A stretch of DNA of 25,923 bases from RGIG5612 sp045627365. GTDB taxonomy: Bacteria > Bacillota > Clostridia > Lachnospirales > Lachnospiraceae. Under the pieces are notes generated by a model, which saw nothing but the letters and a program-made list of their open reading frames with translations, ran no database searches and was not told where the DNA came from. The position numbers and the translations under genes are program-made. Location: the NCBI GenBank assembly GCA_045627365.1, contig JAZQNN010000061.1:1-25923 (forward strand). Reading direction: 5' to 3'. Shown here piece by piece: positions 1 to 8,629 of the stretch (position 1 is its first letter; each line of letters opens with the position of its first letter).

Positions 1-1
1 T

Positions 2-130
2 GAGCCGGAAAAACCTGTTCCTATCACAGGCGATCACAGCAACACATCCCTTTGGATGATAATGATGCTTCTGGCAGTTGCCATCATGCTGAGCGGAGGA
101 CTCCTCATCAAACGAAGAAACGACAGATAA
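2..130 (+). CDS. C-terminal end of a cell-wall-anchored surface protein (partial)
   Basis: Only the last 42 codons are inside the window; the reading frame is open from base 2 to a TAA at 128-130. The fragment has the three parts of a sortase sorting signal in order: a VPITG-type pentapeptide (variant of LPXTG), a hydrophobic stretch of about 20 residues rich in Met, Leu, Ile and Val, and a positively charged tail ending KRRNDR. By family knowledge, sortase cuts between Thr and Gly and joins the protein to peptidoglycan. The function of the missing extracellular part cannot be seen. A strong terminator follows directly, so this gene is transcriptionally separate from the dehydrogenases downstream. 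Confidence 0.75.
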   Translation, partial: EPEKPVPITGDHSNTSLWMIMMLLAVAIMLSGGLLIKRRNDR

Positions 131-147
131 GTCGCGTATAACATTTA

Positions 148-177
148 CGGGCCGGTCATCAGACCGGCCCGTTTTTT
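148..177 (+). terminator. Rho-independent terminator of the surface-protein gene
   Basis: A perfect 10-bp GC-rich stem (148-157 with 162-171), a 4-nt ATCA loop and a run of six T at 172-177. It lies 17 nt after the stop codon. Confidence 0.92.
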
Positions 178-270
178 GTGGCTGAATCAGCGGTGTTAAG
201 GATGGAGTATTGTCCGGCAGAATACGTAATTCAAAAGTGGGATAAACCTATATAAAATAAAGATTATACA

Positions 271-298
271 TTGCATCGGTGCCTTGCTATAGTATAAA
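271..298 (+). promoter_or_regulatory. Putative sigma-70 type promoter of the dehydrogenase operon
   Basis: A TTGCAT -35 box (271-276) and a TATAAA -10 box (293-298) are separated by 16 bp. This would start transcription near 305, giving a leader of about 45 nt before the ATG at 350. Assigned by eye only. Confidence 0.45.
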
Positions 299-349
299 CG
301 GATAGATGTCGAAAGAGTACTATTTAACAGATAATATGGAGGATAAAAA

Positions 350-1429
350 ATGGGTGAAAAAATGAAAGCGCTTGTCATAACAAGCCTCGGCGAACCGGCT
401 GAAAAGAAATTAGGCACAATGGACCTCATTGAGAAGGATATTCCCGAGCCAGGCCCGGAAGAAGTAAGAATAAGGATTTCTTACGCCTCTATTTGCGGTT
501 CAGATGTTAAATATATAAAAGGTGGCCTGGGATTCCTGGAGGAAGAGACAAGGAAGTCACTTCCGAGACAGACCGGCCATGAGATGTCCGGCGTTATCGA
601 TAAAGTCGGAGCTGAAGCTGCCAAACTGGGCTGGAAAGAGGGAGACCGCGTAACAGGTAACTTCATGCATTTCTGCAATTCATGCAGATATTGCCGTAAT
701 GGACAGGAGTCGTTCTGCCTTCATCCGCATATGCATATGGATGCAATGGCTGAGTATATTTGCTGGCATATGTCACAGCTTTACAAGGTTCCGGATGAAG
801 TATCTCTTAAAGATGCTGTATTGACTGAGCCTCTTTCAGTTGCTGTTCATGCTGTTGAGTCAGCAGAAGTTAAGTTTGGAACAAGGCTTGCAATTTCAGG
901 CGGCGGCGGAATCGGTCTTCTGTGCCTGATCCTTGCAAAGAGAAAAGGCTGCTCGCACATTACAATGCTGGAGCCGATGGAAGAGAAGAGAGCTCTTGCA
1001 CTGAAGCTTGGAGCAGATGCTGCTATCAATCCGATGGATGCCGATGCTAATGAGCAGGCTCTTTCTTACACAGAAGGATTCGGATATGATGCGATCATTG
1101 AATGCTCAGGCGCTCCTTCAGCAGCAGTTAACTGCATTAATCTTCTGGATGTTGACAGCCATGTTGTATATGTTGCGCAGTATCCTGATAAATTCGATCT
1201 TCCTATCAACCTGTTAAAGAATATGTGGTTCAGGCAGATCCATGTTCATGGAATGTTCAATTCAAATGACGGCTTTGTAAAAACCGTGAGAATGCTTCCT
1301 AAGGTTAAGGACGAGCTGGAACAGCTGATTCAGAGCGTTCATCCTCTGGAGGAATACAATGAAGCATTTGCCGATATGATGAGCGGTAAATGCGCTAAGG
1401 TAGTATTTGCAGTACACCCGGAGGAATAA
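350..1429 (+). CDS. Zinc-binding alcohol/polyol dehydrogenase (MDR family), first of a pair
   Basis: A 359-residue medium-chain dehydrogenase, the usual length for sorbitol/threonine/idonate dehydrogenase relatives. These enzymes oxidise a secondary alcohol to a ketone with NAD(P) in the cytoplasm. Visible: catalytic zinc ligands C49 (SICGSD), H77-E78 (GHE) and E160 (TEP); a structural zinc site C109, C112, C115, C123 (C-x2-C-x2-C-x7-C); and a Rossmann glycine motif at 184-189 (GGGGIG). GGAGG at 338-342 sits 7 nt before the ATG and supports this start over the second Met five codons in. The next gene starts 2 nt after the stop and encodes a second enzyme of the same family, so the two are almost certainly co-translated. 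The substrate cannot be told from sequence. Confidence 0.9.
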   Translation: MGEKMKALVITSLGEPAEKKLGTMDLIEKDIPEPGPEEVRIRISYASICGSDVKYIKGGLGFLEEETRKSLPRQTGHEMSGVIDKVGAEAAKLGWKEGDRVTGNFMHFCNSCRYCRNGQESFCLHPHMHMDAMAEYICWHMSQLYKVPDEVSLKDAVLTEPLSVAVHAVESAEVKFGTRLAISGGGGIGLLCLILAKRKGCSHITMLEPMEEKRALALKLGADAAINPMDADANEQALSYTEGFGYDAIIECSGAPSAAVNCINLLDVDSHVVYVAQYPDKFDLPINLLKNMWFRQIHVHGMFNSNDGFVKTVRMLPKVKDELEQLIQSVHPLEEYNEAFADMMSGKCAKVVFAVHPEE

Positions 1430-1431
1430 TA

Positions 1432-2469
1432 ATGGAAAAGACAATGAAAGCTGTTGTTTACAGTGCACCGGGAAGAGAAAACGGCGCTATTAAGGAAATC
1501 CCGATCCCTGAAGTAGGCGAAAAGGAAGTCCTTGTAAAGGTCGCTTTCTGCGGAATCTGCAAAGGCGCTGACGGAGATATTGACAAATGCGGTACTGACA
1601 GAAGTGAGTACCCGATCACGCCCGGCCATGAGTTCGGCGGTATTGTCGAAGCCGTTGGCAAAGGCGTAAAGGGCATCTCAGTGGGCGACAGAGTCACAGC
1701 TGATCCTACTTTATTCTGCGAAGAATGCGACTATTGCAAGGAGGGAAAGAGCGTTTACTGCGAAGGAAACCATTATCTCGGCCATGACAGGGACGGATGT
1801 TTTTCCGAGTATGCTCTTTTGAAGGCCAATAAGATCTACAAGGTTCCTGAAAATCTGACGCTGGAAGAAGCAACTTTCGCTGAGCCGATTGCCTGCTGTA
1901 TTCACGGAATCAAGAGAGCAAATCCGCGTATAGGCGAGACCGCAATTGTACTGGGTTCAGGCTGCAGCGGAATCTTGATGGCACAGCTTCTTAAGCATAG
2001 CGGAGTTTCGGATGTAATAGTCATTGCCGGAAACCAGAATAAGCTGGATATTTTAAATAATCTCGGAGTGAATACGATCAGGATGGACAGGAAAGATTAT
2101 TCTGTTCATGAGAACGCCCTGTTCAGCAAATACAGACGCGGAGTTGATATCGTTGTAGATACGACAGGTAGTGTATCTATGATATCAAGCGGATTTAATA
2201 TGCTGAAAAAAGGCGGAAGACTTATCCAGTACGCAGTAATCAGAGAAGCTTTCTCACTGGATATTCTGCCGATCTGGGGCCAGGAAAAATCTTATATTCC
2301 GACTTGCTGTACGGCTTATGATTTCCCGGAGGCAATGCTGGCTCTGGAGAAGAAATGGGTTGAGGTAAAGCCTCTTATAACCGCCCGTTACAAGCTTGAA
2401 CAGTATTTTGAGGCACTGGATGCAGCGATCAATGACGGCAGTAACATTAAGGTTATGGTTGAAATGTAA
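1432..2469 (+). CDS. Zinc-binding alcohol/polyol dehydrogenase (MDR family), second of a pair
   Basis: A 345-residue MDR dehydrogenase. Catalytic zinc ligands are C43 (GICKGAD), H66-E67 and E151; structural zinc ligands C96, C99, C102, C110 have the same C-x2-C-x2-C-x7-C spacing as in the upstream gene. The nucleotide-binding glycine motif is at 175-180 (GSGCSG). Its ribosome site, GGAGG at 1419-1423, lies inside the end of the upstream gene. The two proteins share architecture but differ clearly along their length, so they look like old paralogues with different substrates or acting on successive steps rather than a recent duplication. A terminator closes the operon 26 nt downstream. It could also be a threonine- or butanediol-type dehydrogenase; motifs alone do not decide. 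Confidence 0.9.
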   Translation: MEKTMKAVVYSAPGRENGAIKEIPIPEVGEKEVLVKVAFCGICKGADGDIDKCGTDRSEYPITPGHEFGGIVEAVGKGVKGISVGDRVTADPTLFCEECDYCKEGKSVYCEGNHYLGHDRDGCFSEYALLKANKIYKVPENLTLEEATFAEPIACCIHGIKRANPRIGETAIVLGSGCSGILMAQLLKHSGVSDVIVIAGNQNKLDILNNLGVNTIRMDRKDYSVHENALFSKYRRGVDIVVDTTGSVSMISSGFNMLKKGGRLIQYAVIREAFSLDILPIWGQEKSYIPTCCTAYDFPEAMLALEKKWVEVKPLITARYKLEQYFEALDAAINDGSNIKVMVEM

Positions 2470-2495
2470 TAATGAGGGATGACATGTCCCTTACG

Positions 2496-2526
2496 AAGGA
2501 ACCACAGAAATGTGGTTCCTTTTTTT
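2496..2526 (+). terminator. Rho-independent terminator of the dehydrogenase operon
   Basis: An 11-bp perfect stem (2496-2506 with 2511-2521), a GAAA tetraloop and a T-run to 2526. The gene on the opposite strand ends at 2612, so this also separates convergent transcription. Confidence 0.92.
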
Positions 2527-2611
2527 GCGTTTATGCTCTTCATTGAAAGTAAACGATCTTACAAATCCGGTCCCGTCTTTCATAGACCAGGATGAAACAA
2601 ATACATACATA

Positions 2612-4342
2612 TCAATATCTCTCATTTATGCTGAGGTCACGACAGCGCTCAAACTTTTTCAGATAGTTCCAGAAAAGATCCGGCATCTGTGGGGTTATCA
2701 TATGCGGCATATTTTCGATCGTAATGCATTTCAGATGCCATTTGCCCTCGTTATTCATGATCTCTGCCATATAAAGGTCGAATCCCATGGAATTTTCAAC
2801 ATTTGTCCGGTCGGCTTTCAGTCCCATCTTTCGTTCAACAACGCTTCCGTTTTCACGGGCTTCAATGATATCCGATGCCTCCGGAATCGGGCAGCGGCAG
2901 GCGCGAAGCCTTGTTTGCCAGCATCCGACAGCAGCATCTACGCTTTTAAGCTTGGTCAAAACGTTTTCATCGGTAAAATCACTTTCCGCGTACCCGTTAA
3001 TGATAATGACAGGCATATCATAGCGGGACATGTTTTCAACCATTTCCTCTGTTATCTTTATATCACCGCCCGGACGTCTCGGATCCTGCATACCATGTGA
3101 TCCATTCAGAATACAGAATCCTGCAACCTGGTCAGGGTGATTATAGGCAAAGACCTGAGTGAAGAAGCTGTTATGCGAATGACCTACAACATACACTCTC
3201 TTTTCGTCCCCATGGAATTCCTTAAGAGCATCTTTGATAATCTCGCTCATAAGCTCGTTATCCTCAACGGTTTCCAGCGCAAAAAAGCAGGCAATAAACT
3301 GTCGGTCACCTACCAGTTCAAAAATGCGACGGTAGTTGGAAATAAGCAGCATCTCCTGATACGGATCGCATCGGGTGACCTCCTGGAAAACCATAACGAG
3401 CGGAAGGCTTTCCTCTTCTGACAAGCCGGAAGGAGCCATGGACAGCCATTGTTCACCCCGGCAGTCATGTCTGGCAAATGAAATTCCTTTTTCATTCCAG
3501 TAATCCATCATAACCGGATGATCCGCACAGTCAGCATTGTGTTCCAGCCAGAAGCCCTCTGCCATCTCACGGCCTGCTGCACTGTGAACAAGACGTTCCT
3601 TGTCAAAACATTTGTGAAAATATTTAGGAGAGCGTGCAACATTATATGTGTGGCTGATAAAGTTATACCATCTGCCCGTAAAATCCAGCGCCGGAGTACC
3701 GCAGATCTCGGTTACAGACGCATCCGGGTCTGCCAAAGCGCCGCCGGCATCTTTGTAAATCAGCCCCGGGACATTTTTAAGAGATAATCCGTTTTTGTAA
3801 ACCGAAGAAACATCAACGAAAAGGTGGTCAAGCTCAACATGAAAAATCGCATGCATCTCACATAGAATGTTGGAGTACAGACAGTCCTCATCTTGTCCGT
3901 CTGTTACGCAGTAAAGAATGCAGGTACCGGTCTCGGCAGCCTTTTTGTTGTAATCTTTATAGAAGTCCATGAGCTTCATTGCCCAGTAATTGTCACTATA
4001 GTCAGCATCTGCCATGACAACAAGAAAATCAGGATGTCGATTGCCGTCTTTTCCGCAAGTCTTGGGGCAGATCATGATCCAATATTCACCGCCAAGACCG
4101 TCATGCCTGAAAGTAAGGCCCATTTTATCAAGCTCATCTACAACTTCAGGGTAAATATACTGCCCTGTTTTATGAAACATAGGGGCATCCGTGCGCTCAA
4201 CGCAACTGCCCTGTCCTCTGGTGATTTCCCTGTTATTAGCTTCCAGCCACATTGCCAGCGGATAAAGTACGCTTTCACGTCCTTTCCAGGTTTCACGGTC
4301 CCATATTTCCATGCCAGAATAACTGTAATTATATGTACTCAT
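2612..4342 (-). CDS. Large alpha/beta-hydrolase-fold protein with an internal domain duplication
   Basis: A 576-residue protein, about twice a single alpha/beta hydrolase. The C-terminal half carries a nucleophile-elbow-like GHSHN with S389 (the last Gly of the usual GxSxG is Asn) and a candidate catalytic His in PHM near residue 550. The half before it (about 55-175) resembles the region leading to that elbow (about 264-395): compare GLTFRHD and GISFARHD, each followed by a Gly-Glu-aromatic stretch and then a hydrophobic strand. In the first copy the elbow position reads VSSVYKNG, without GxSxG. No signal peptide, so cytoplasmic. AAAGGAG at 4350-4356 fixes the start. It stands alone, divergent from the flavin reductase. 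Probably an esterase or amidase; the substrate is unknown, and I do not recognise a named family. Confidence 0.78.
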   Translation of the reverse strand: MSTYNYSYSGMEIWDRETWKGRESVLYPLAMWLEANNREITRGQGSCVERTDAPMFHKTGQYIYPEVVDELDKMGLTFRHDGLGGEYWIMICPKTCGKDGNRHPDFLVVMADADYSDNYWAMKLMDFYKDYNKKAAETGTCILYCVTDGQDEDCLYSNILCEMHAIFHVELDHLFVDVSSVYKNGLSLKNVPGLIYKDAGGALADPDASVTEICGTPALDFTGRWYNFISHTYNVARSPKYFHKCFDKERLVHSAAGREMAEGFWLEHNADCADHPVMMDYWNEKGISFARHDCRGEQWLSMAPSGLSEEESLPLVMVFQEVTRCDPYQEMLLISNYRRIFELVGDRQFIACFFALETVEDNELMSEIIKDALKEFHGDEKRVYVVGHSHNSFFTQVFAYNHPDQVAGFCILNGSHGMQDPRRPGGDIKITEEMVENMSRYDMPVIIINGYAESDFTDENVLTKLKSVDAAVGCWQTRLRACRCPIPEASDIIEARENGSVVERKMGLKADRTNVENSMGFDLYMAEIMNNEGKWHLKCITIENMPHMITPQMPDLFWNYLKKFERCRDLSINERY

Positions 4343-4393
4343 AATGGATCTCCTTTGTTTCTTCTGATGCAGAATACTCTTTTTTTCACATGT

Positions 4394-4422
4394 ATAATAT
4401 CATGTACGTACAGGGGAGTAAA
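4394..4422 (-). promoter_or_regulatory. Putative promoter of the duplicated hydrolase gene
   Basis: On the minus strand, TTTACT (4417-4422) and TATTAT (4394-4399) are separated by exactly 17 bp. A 10-bp palindrome, TGTACGTACA at 4403-4412, lies in the spacer and could be an operator. Weak -35 match; eye assignment. Confidence 0.4.
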
Positions 4423-4472
4423 GAAAAGGCAATATGATTCATTTTAATCATTAAAGTATGTTTAAAGGGAAT

Positions 4473-4501
4473 TTTACAAGAGAGAGAAGAAACTGTATGA
4501 T
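4473..4501 (+). promoter_or_regulatory. Putative promoter of the flavin reductase gene
   Basis: TTTACA (4473-4478), a 17-bp spacer and TATGAT (4496-4501) each match the sigma-70 consensus at five of six positions. The predicted leader is about 65 nt. Confidence 0.5.
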
Positions 4502-4572
4502 AAATGTGGTGGATTGGAATTTTGTTAAGACTATTCCTTCGCCGGAAAATAAACACAGAAAGGAACGATCTT

Positions 4573-6561
4573 ATGTATTCATGCAAATATCCTCATTTGT
4601 TCAGCCCTATCTCTGTAGGCAATGTGCTGTTTAAGAACAGGATCATTTCCGCTCCGACGTCTTATCCGGATCTGTCGGCACAGAACTGGCCCGATAATAA
4701 AGGCGCATCATTTTTTATTGAGAAAGCAAAGGGTGGAGTAGGTTGTGTCACTCTTGGAGAAAGCATCGTTCACACTCGTACGGGCCAGTCCCATACAAGT
4801 CAGTTCAGATTGGACGATCCATTAAGTATGCCAAGCATGACAGAGCTTGCACGCAGTATGAGCCAGTATGGCTGCGTACCTTGTCTGGAGCTCAGTCACG
4901 GCGGACGTTTTGCCCATGTCAGAGTAAAGCTGGGCGGCAAAGTTGAATCTCCTCCTATGTGTCCGGACGGCATAACTTATGGACCGGTCCATGAATTCGG
5001 ACCTACAGGAAACGAAGTTTTTGAAATGCCGGAAGAAGTAATTCTGGAAGTTATTGAAGCATTTGGAAAAGGCGCTGCTTTTGCAAAGCATTGTGGTTTC
5101 CAGATGGTTACAATCCATGGAGGTCATGGTTGGCTGATAAGCCAGTTCCTCTCCCCGGGCGTTAATAAACGTACCGACAAATGGGGCGGAAGCTTCGAGA
5201 ACCGTATGCGTCTGGCTCTCGAGATCGTGAAGTCAGTCCGCAATGCAGTAGGACCGAAATTCCCGATCGAGTTCCGTATGAGCGTTGATGAAAGAATGCC
5301 GAATGGCTATGACATGAAAGAGGGCATTGAAATTGCCAAAGCTCTGGACGGCCTGGTTGACATCATTCATTGTTCAGCAGGTAATCACGAGGTTCCGAAC
5401 TCATTTACAATAATGCATCCGAGCATGTTCCACGAGGAAGGCTGCAACGTATATCTTGCAGCAGAGGTCAAGAAGCATGTCAAGAAATCACTCGTTGCCA
5501 CTGTCGGCGCATTGAACGATCCGGAGCAGATGGAAGAGATCATAGCTTCCGGCAAGGCTGATTTCGTTGGAGTTGCACGTGCTCTTCTGGCAGACCAGTT
5601 TATGTCTCTTAAGCCTCAGACCGGCCGCGAAGATGATATCAACAAGTGCATGAGATGCTATGTCTGCATGTCAGGCGGCTTCTATAATCGTCGTTACTGG
5701 TGCGCTATCAACCCGAAGGTTGGCCATGAATACGAGCTTCAGTTTGATATCAAGCCTGCTAAAAAGAAAAAGATCCTTATTGCAGGCGGCGGTGTTGGCG
5801 GAATGCAGGCAGCTCTTACTGCTGTTGAGCGCGGTCACGAAGTAATCCTTTGCGAGAAATCAGACCGTCTGGGCGGCGTACTGAATCTTGAAAAGGGAAT
5901 GGATTTCAAGAAGAGGATGTATGAATACATCTGCCACCAGGCAAAACGTGTACAGGAAGCAGATATTGATCTGCGCCTTAACACAGAGGTTACCCCTGAG
6001 CTGGCACAGGAGGTCGCTCCTGATGTTATTATCTGCGCAATAGGTGCTGTACCGATCAAGCCTCCTTTCGAGGGAATTGACGGCGAAAATGTATATGGCG
6101 CATTTGATATACATAAGAATCCTGAGCTTTGCGGCAAGAAGGTTGCCATCATCGGCGGCGGTCTTGTAGGATCAGAACTGGCTATTCACCTTACACGTCT
6201 GGGCAGAGAAGTTTCCCTTATCGAAATGCTTCCTGAACTTCCTGACGGCGGCAATGTAAACCATATGGTCGCTATCCAGGAACAGCTTGATTTAGGAAAA
6301 GTTGACGTACATACATCAACAAAGGTCCTCTCTATCAAGCCGAATGGCGTAGAAGCTCAGTGCGGCGATGATAAGGTATTCATTGAGGCCGACACGATCG
6401 TATATTCCGTAGGAATGAAGCCTCTTTGGGATGAAGCCTGCGCTCTGTCACAGTGCGCTCCTGAAGTGCATATAATCGGCGACTGCCGCGCTCCGCGTCA
6501 GATCGTTTATGCAACTCACGAAGCATTCTACACAGTAAGAAATATCGGAACAGAAGAATAA
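4573..6561 (+). CDS. NADH:flavin oxidoreductase, Old Yellow Enzyme / 2,4-dienoyl-CoA reductase type
   Basis: A 662-residue three-part reductase that takes electrons from NAD(P)H through FAD and a [4Fe-4S] cluster to FMN, then reduces an activated C=C bond. N-terminal TIM barrel (about 1-350) with the signature HGGHGW at 182-187 and a downstream RTDKWGGS. The cluster ligands are C359, C362, C365 and C377 (C-x2-C-x2-C-x11-C). An FAD GGGVGG motif is near 404-409 and an NAD GGGLVG motif near 527-532. The residue after the second His pair is Trp where classical OYEs have a Tyr proton donor, as I recall for other clostridial members. An in-frame ATG-free extension upstream is unlikely to be used: AAAGGA at 4559-4564 points to the ATG at 4573. 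Same superfamily as 2-enoate reductase and BaiCD/BaiH, but the substrate is not assignable. Monocistronic, with its own terminator. Confidence 0.9.
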   Translation: MYSCKYPHLFSPISVGNVLFKNRIISAPTSYPDLSAQNWPDNKGASFFIEKAKGGVGCVTLGESIVHTRTGQSHTSQFRLDDPLSMPSMTELARSMSQYGCVPCLELSHGGRFAHVRVKLGGKVESPPMCPDGITYGPVHEFGPTGNEVFEMPEEVILEVIEAFGKGAAFAKHCGFQMVTIHGGHGWLISQFLSPGVNKRTDKWGGSFENRMRLALEIVKSVRNAVGPKFPIEFRMSVDERMPNGYDMKEGIEIAKALDGLVDIIHCSAGNHEVPNSFTIMHPSMFHEEGCNVYLAAEVKKHVKKSLVATVGALNDPEQMEEIIASGKADFVGVARALLADQFMSLKPQTGREDDINKCMRCYVCMSGGFYNRRYWCAINPKVGHEYELQFDIKPAKKKKILIAGGGVGGMQAALTAVERGHEVILCEKSDRLGGVLNLEKGMDFKKRMYEYICHQAKRVQEADIDLRLNTEVTPELAQEVAPDVIICAIGAVPIKPPFEGIDGENVYGAFDIHKNPELCGKKVAIIGGGLVGSELAIHLTRLGREVSLIEMLPELPDGGNVNHMVAIQEQLDLGKVDVHTSTKVLSIKPNGVEAQCGDDKVFIEADTIVYSVGMKPLWDEACALSQCAPEVHIIGDCRAPRQIVYATHEAFYTVRNIGTEE

Positions 6562-6582
6562 GTATTTAAATATTCAGACATT

Positions 6583-6617
6583 AAAAGAGCTTTTCTATAA
6601 GGGAAAAGCTCTTTTTT
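6583..6617 (+). terminator. Rho-independent terminator of the flavin reductase gene
   Basis: A 13-bp perfect stem (6583-6595 with 6603-6615), a 7-nt loop and a T-run 6612-6617. Confidence 0.9.
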
Positions 6618-6744
6618 ATTGGACTATGATTCGCCGACAAAGGAAAATAGTATTAATAGACCGAAATGAATGCAGCCACAGCAGCCAAAGATCCTAACTC
6701 GAGCAGCTGCTTATGAAATTTAATCCGATAGACCGTTGAACGAT

Positions 6745-6793
6745 ATAAAAATAAGAAGAGGATCAGTGCTTATATTGCTGATTCTCTTCTTAT
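6745..6793 (-). terminator. Rho-independent terminator of the carboxylesterase gene (minus strand)
   Basis: A 16-bp stem (6751-6766 with 6778-6793, one G-U pair) with an 11-nt loop. Read on the minus strand it is followed by a short T-rich tract (complement of 6746-6750). It lies about 60 nt beyond the esterase stop codon. The rest of 6618-6855 shows no gene I can support. Confidence 0.75.
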
Positions 6794-6855
6794 ATCAAGA
6801 GGAAAAAATTACAGAAATATTACGTTTGCGGCATTTCGTTGTTCAATAACCGATA

Positions 6856-8325
6856 CTAAATTTCCCAGAAGCCCTCCAGCGAGCACAGCATCCCCGGATG
6901 CGTCTCGTTGAATTTTATTACTCTTTCAATGTATTTGTTCGTGACCAGATCCTCGGCTTTTATCTCAGTATCGGAAAAATGCATGGAGAGTTCGCTGCCT
7001 TTTTCGAAAAGCGGCCAGTAGGGCAGTGTTTCGTCGTTCCCATTTCCGTTGGGATTTCCGTATTTGGCAAAATTCGTCCAGTACGTTCTGATCACTTCAG
7101 CCATTTCGTAGTCATATGCCTTGAATCTGTCATCGACAAGGTCAAGTGTTCCGAAGAGGTATGCCAGCTCACATGCATGAGGTGAGTCAGCTCCGAAAGG
7201 AGGCTCTCCGTGTGTATAATATGCATGCTCCTTAGGCGGCTGCTTTCTGTCCAGGTAATAGCTGTAGATGCCTTTTCTGCCTTCTGTGATACTGCGGCGT
7301 CCCCATGCTATCGACGGGCAAAGCGCGAATCCTTTAAAATATGCATTGTTCCCTTCGATCTCTTTTCTGATTTTTCTTGAGAACATCCAGGAATCTCCCG
7401 CAACCGTTCCGCACATAACAGGAACATCGTGATAATTCCCATTGTAGATTGCAACGCCCGGAACTTCAGTAAGCGCATAACCGTCGATGAAAGGCTGGAA
7501 ATACTGAAGATCTCCGTCTGCCATCGTCTCCCTGACTCCTTTAAGCATTACACTCAGGATCTCGGCGGAATCCTTCTTCATGATGTCTTCAAATGTCCAA
7601 CCGACAGTCTTCAGCGTTCTTACGCACATATCTTTGAATTCTTCGGCAGGGCGTACCAGATCGCCTTCATTCATACCGCCGCCGGAATGCACTACGGCCT
7701 TTGCGAACTTGCCTTCTGTAAGCGGGCTTGTAAGCAGCATTCTTGTGGACATGCCGCCTGCGCTCTGCCCGAATATCATGATGTTATCAGGGTCGCCTCC
7801 GAAGGCGTCTATATTCTCTCTTACCCAGTTAAGCGCATAGATCTGATCAAGGATACCGCAGCACTTCGGGCCGCCGTTTCTCTCTTCAAGCTCAGGCGTG
7901 TTGAAGAATCCGAATATATTGACTCGGTAATTGATAGTTACCAGAACGCAGCCCTTTCGGCAGATCGCTGCGCCGTCATACGTTGTCTCGTGAGAATAGC
8001 CGAAGGTAAATGCGCCACCGAATATCCAGAAGAAGACAGGAAGCTTCTCACCCGGCTGCTCCGCCGGTGTGTAGATATTCAGATACAGGCAGTCCTCTGA
8101 CATTTCAAGGTTCTCGTTCTTGAAACTCGGCTGCATAGGGGCCGGCCCGAATGTGTCACAGAGCCTTTCTTCGGTCCATGGCTCATGTGCAGCTGCCGGT
8201 GCGAATCTTAAGTCCCCAACAGGCGGCTTGGCATAAGGGATCCCCTTAAATACAGTACTTTTTCCGTCTCTTGTGGGTACGCCCCTTACCGGGCCGTACG
8301 ACGTCTTTGCACTAGTTAGCGACAT
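6856..8325 (-). CDS. Type-B carboxylesterase (carboxylesterase/lipase family)
   Basis: A 489-residue alpha/beta hydrolase of the carboxylesterase type-B (PnbA/acetylcholinesterase) family, which hydrolyses carboxylic esters. Nucleophile S188 is in GQSAGG; the EDCLYLNIYTP stretch near 77-87 is the family signature; the catalytic His is probably H381 in SPHACEL. Two departures: the oxyanion-hole motif reads FGGA at 102-105 where HGGA/HGGG is usual, and the region of the acid residue reads VAGDS near 305-309 where the family normally has NxDEG, so the acid may be Asp. No signal peptide, so intracellular. GGAG at 8335-8338 gives the start. A LysR-regulator remnant lies 34 nt upstream on the same strand, suggesting the gene lost its original control region. 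Confidence 0.9.
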   Translation of the reverse strand: MSLTSAKTSYGPVRGVPTRDGKSTVFKGIPYAKPPVGDLRFAPAAAHEPWTEERLCDTFGPAPMQPSFKNENLEMSEDCLYLNIYTPAEQPGEKLPVFFWIFGGAFTFGYSHETTYDGAAICRKGCVLVTINYRVNIFGFFNTPELEERNGGPKCCGILDQIYALNWVRENIDAFGGDPDNIMIFGQSAGGMSTRMLLTSPLTEGKFAKAVVHSGGGMNEGDLVRPAEEFKDMCVRTLKTVGWTFEDIMKKDSAEILSVMLKGVRETMADGDLQYFQPFIDGYALTEVPGVAIYNGNYHDVPVMCGTVAGDSWMFSRKIRKEIEGNNAYFKGFALCPSIAWGRRSITEGRKGIYSYYLDRKQPPKEHAYYTHGEPPFGADSPHACELAYLFGTLDLVDDRFKAYDYEMAEVIRTYWTNFAKYGNPNGNGNDETLPYWPLFEKGSELSMHFSDTEIKAEDLVTNKYIERVIKFNETHPGMLCSLEGFWEI

Positions 8326-8359
8326 ATGTAAAATCTCCTATCAGATATTTTAAACGTGT

Positions 8360-8629
8360 TTATTTGACTTTGCTGCGGCTGACAATTTCCCTGAATTTCG
8401 CTGCCGCAGGTGAGAGATTGCCTTTCCATACCACGATCCGATTATGGTATAGCATGTCTTCCGGTATTTCGTCAATGTCAATGAATTTAAGATTAAAGTT
8501 GTCATAAAAACTTGTGTCCGAGAGTGACATTATTGCGTAGCCAAGGCCCATATCAACCAGCCTGTAGATATCACTTATGCGGCGGACTTGCCGCTTAAGT
8601 ACAATAAATCGTACATTACATTTGTTACA
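8360..8629 (-). pseudogene. LysR-family regulator remnant (C-terminal effector-domain fragment)
   Basis: The frame open from 8629 to the TAA at 8360-8362 ends with a stretch typical of the C-terminal half of LysR effector-binding domains (IYRLVDMGLGYAIMS, then a basic tail). About 70-85 codons remain of a family of about 300; the N-terminal winged helix-turn-helix is missing and an in-frame TAG stands at 8630-8632. The recognisable LysR match begins near 8577, exactly where an imperfect palindrome (8573-8600) lies, so the 5' end was probably removed by a deletion or insertion at that point. The first ATG in the frame would give a 63-residue peptide, but I see no ribosome site for it. Non-functional as a regulator. 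Confidence 0.7.
8573..8600. repeat. Imperfect palindrome at the LysR truncation point
   Basis: Arms ACTTATGCGGC (8573-8583) and GCCGCTTAAGT (8590-8600) pair at 10 of 11 positions around a 6-nt loop. There is no T-run on either side, so it is not a simple terminator. Confidence 0.7.

Noticed and set aside
4573..6561. Naming the OYE-type reductase baiCD, baiH or 2-enoate reductase
   Set aside because: The domain layout is shared by many clostridial reductases and no bile-acid operon partners are present, so a specific symbol is not justified.
8360..8551. A stand-alone 63-residue protein
   Set aside because: The frame continues upstream without a start and matches the end of a LysR effector domain; better read as a remnant.
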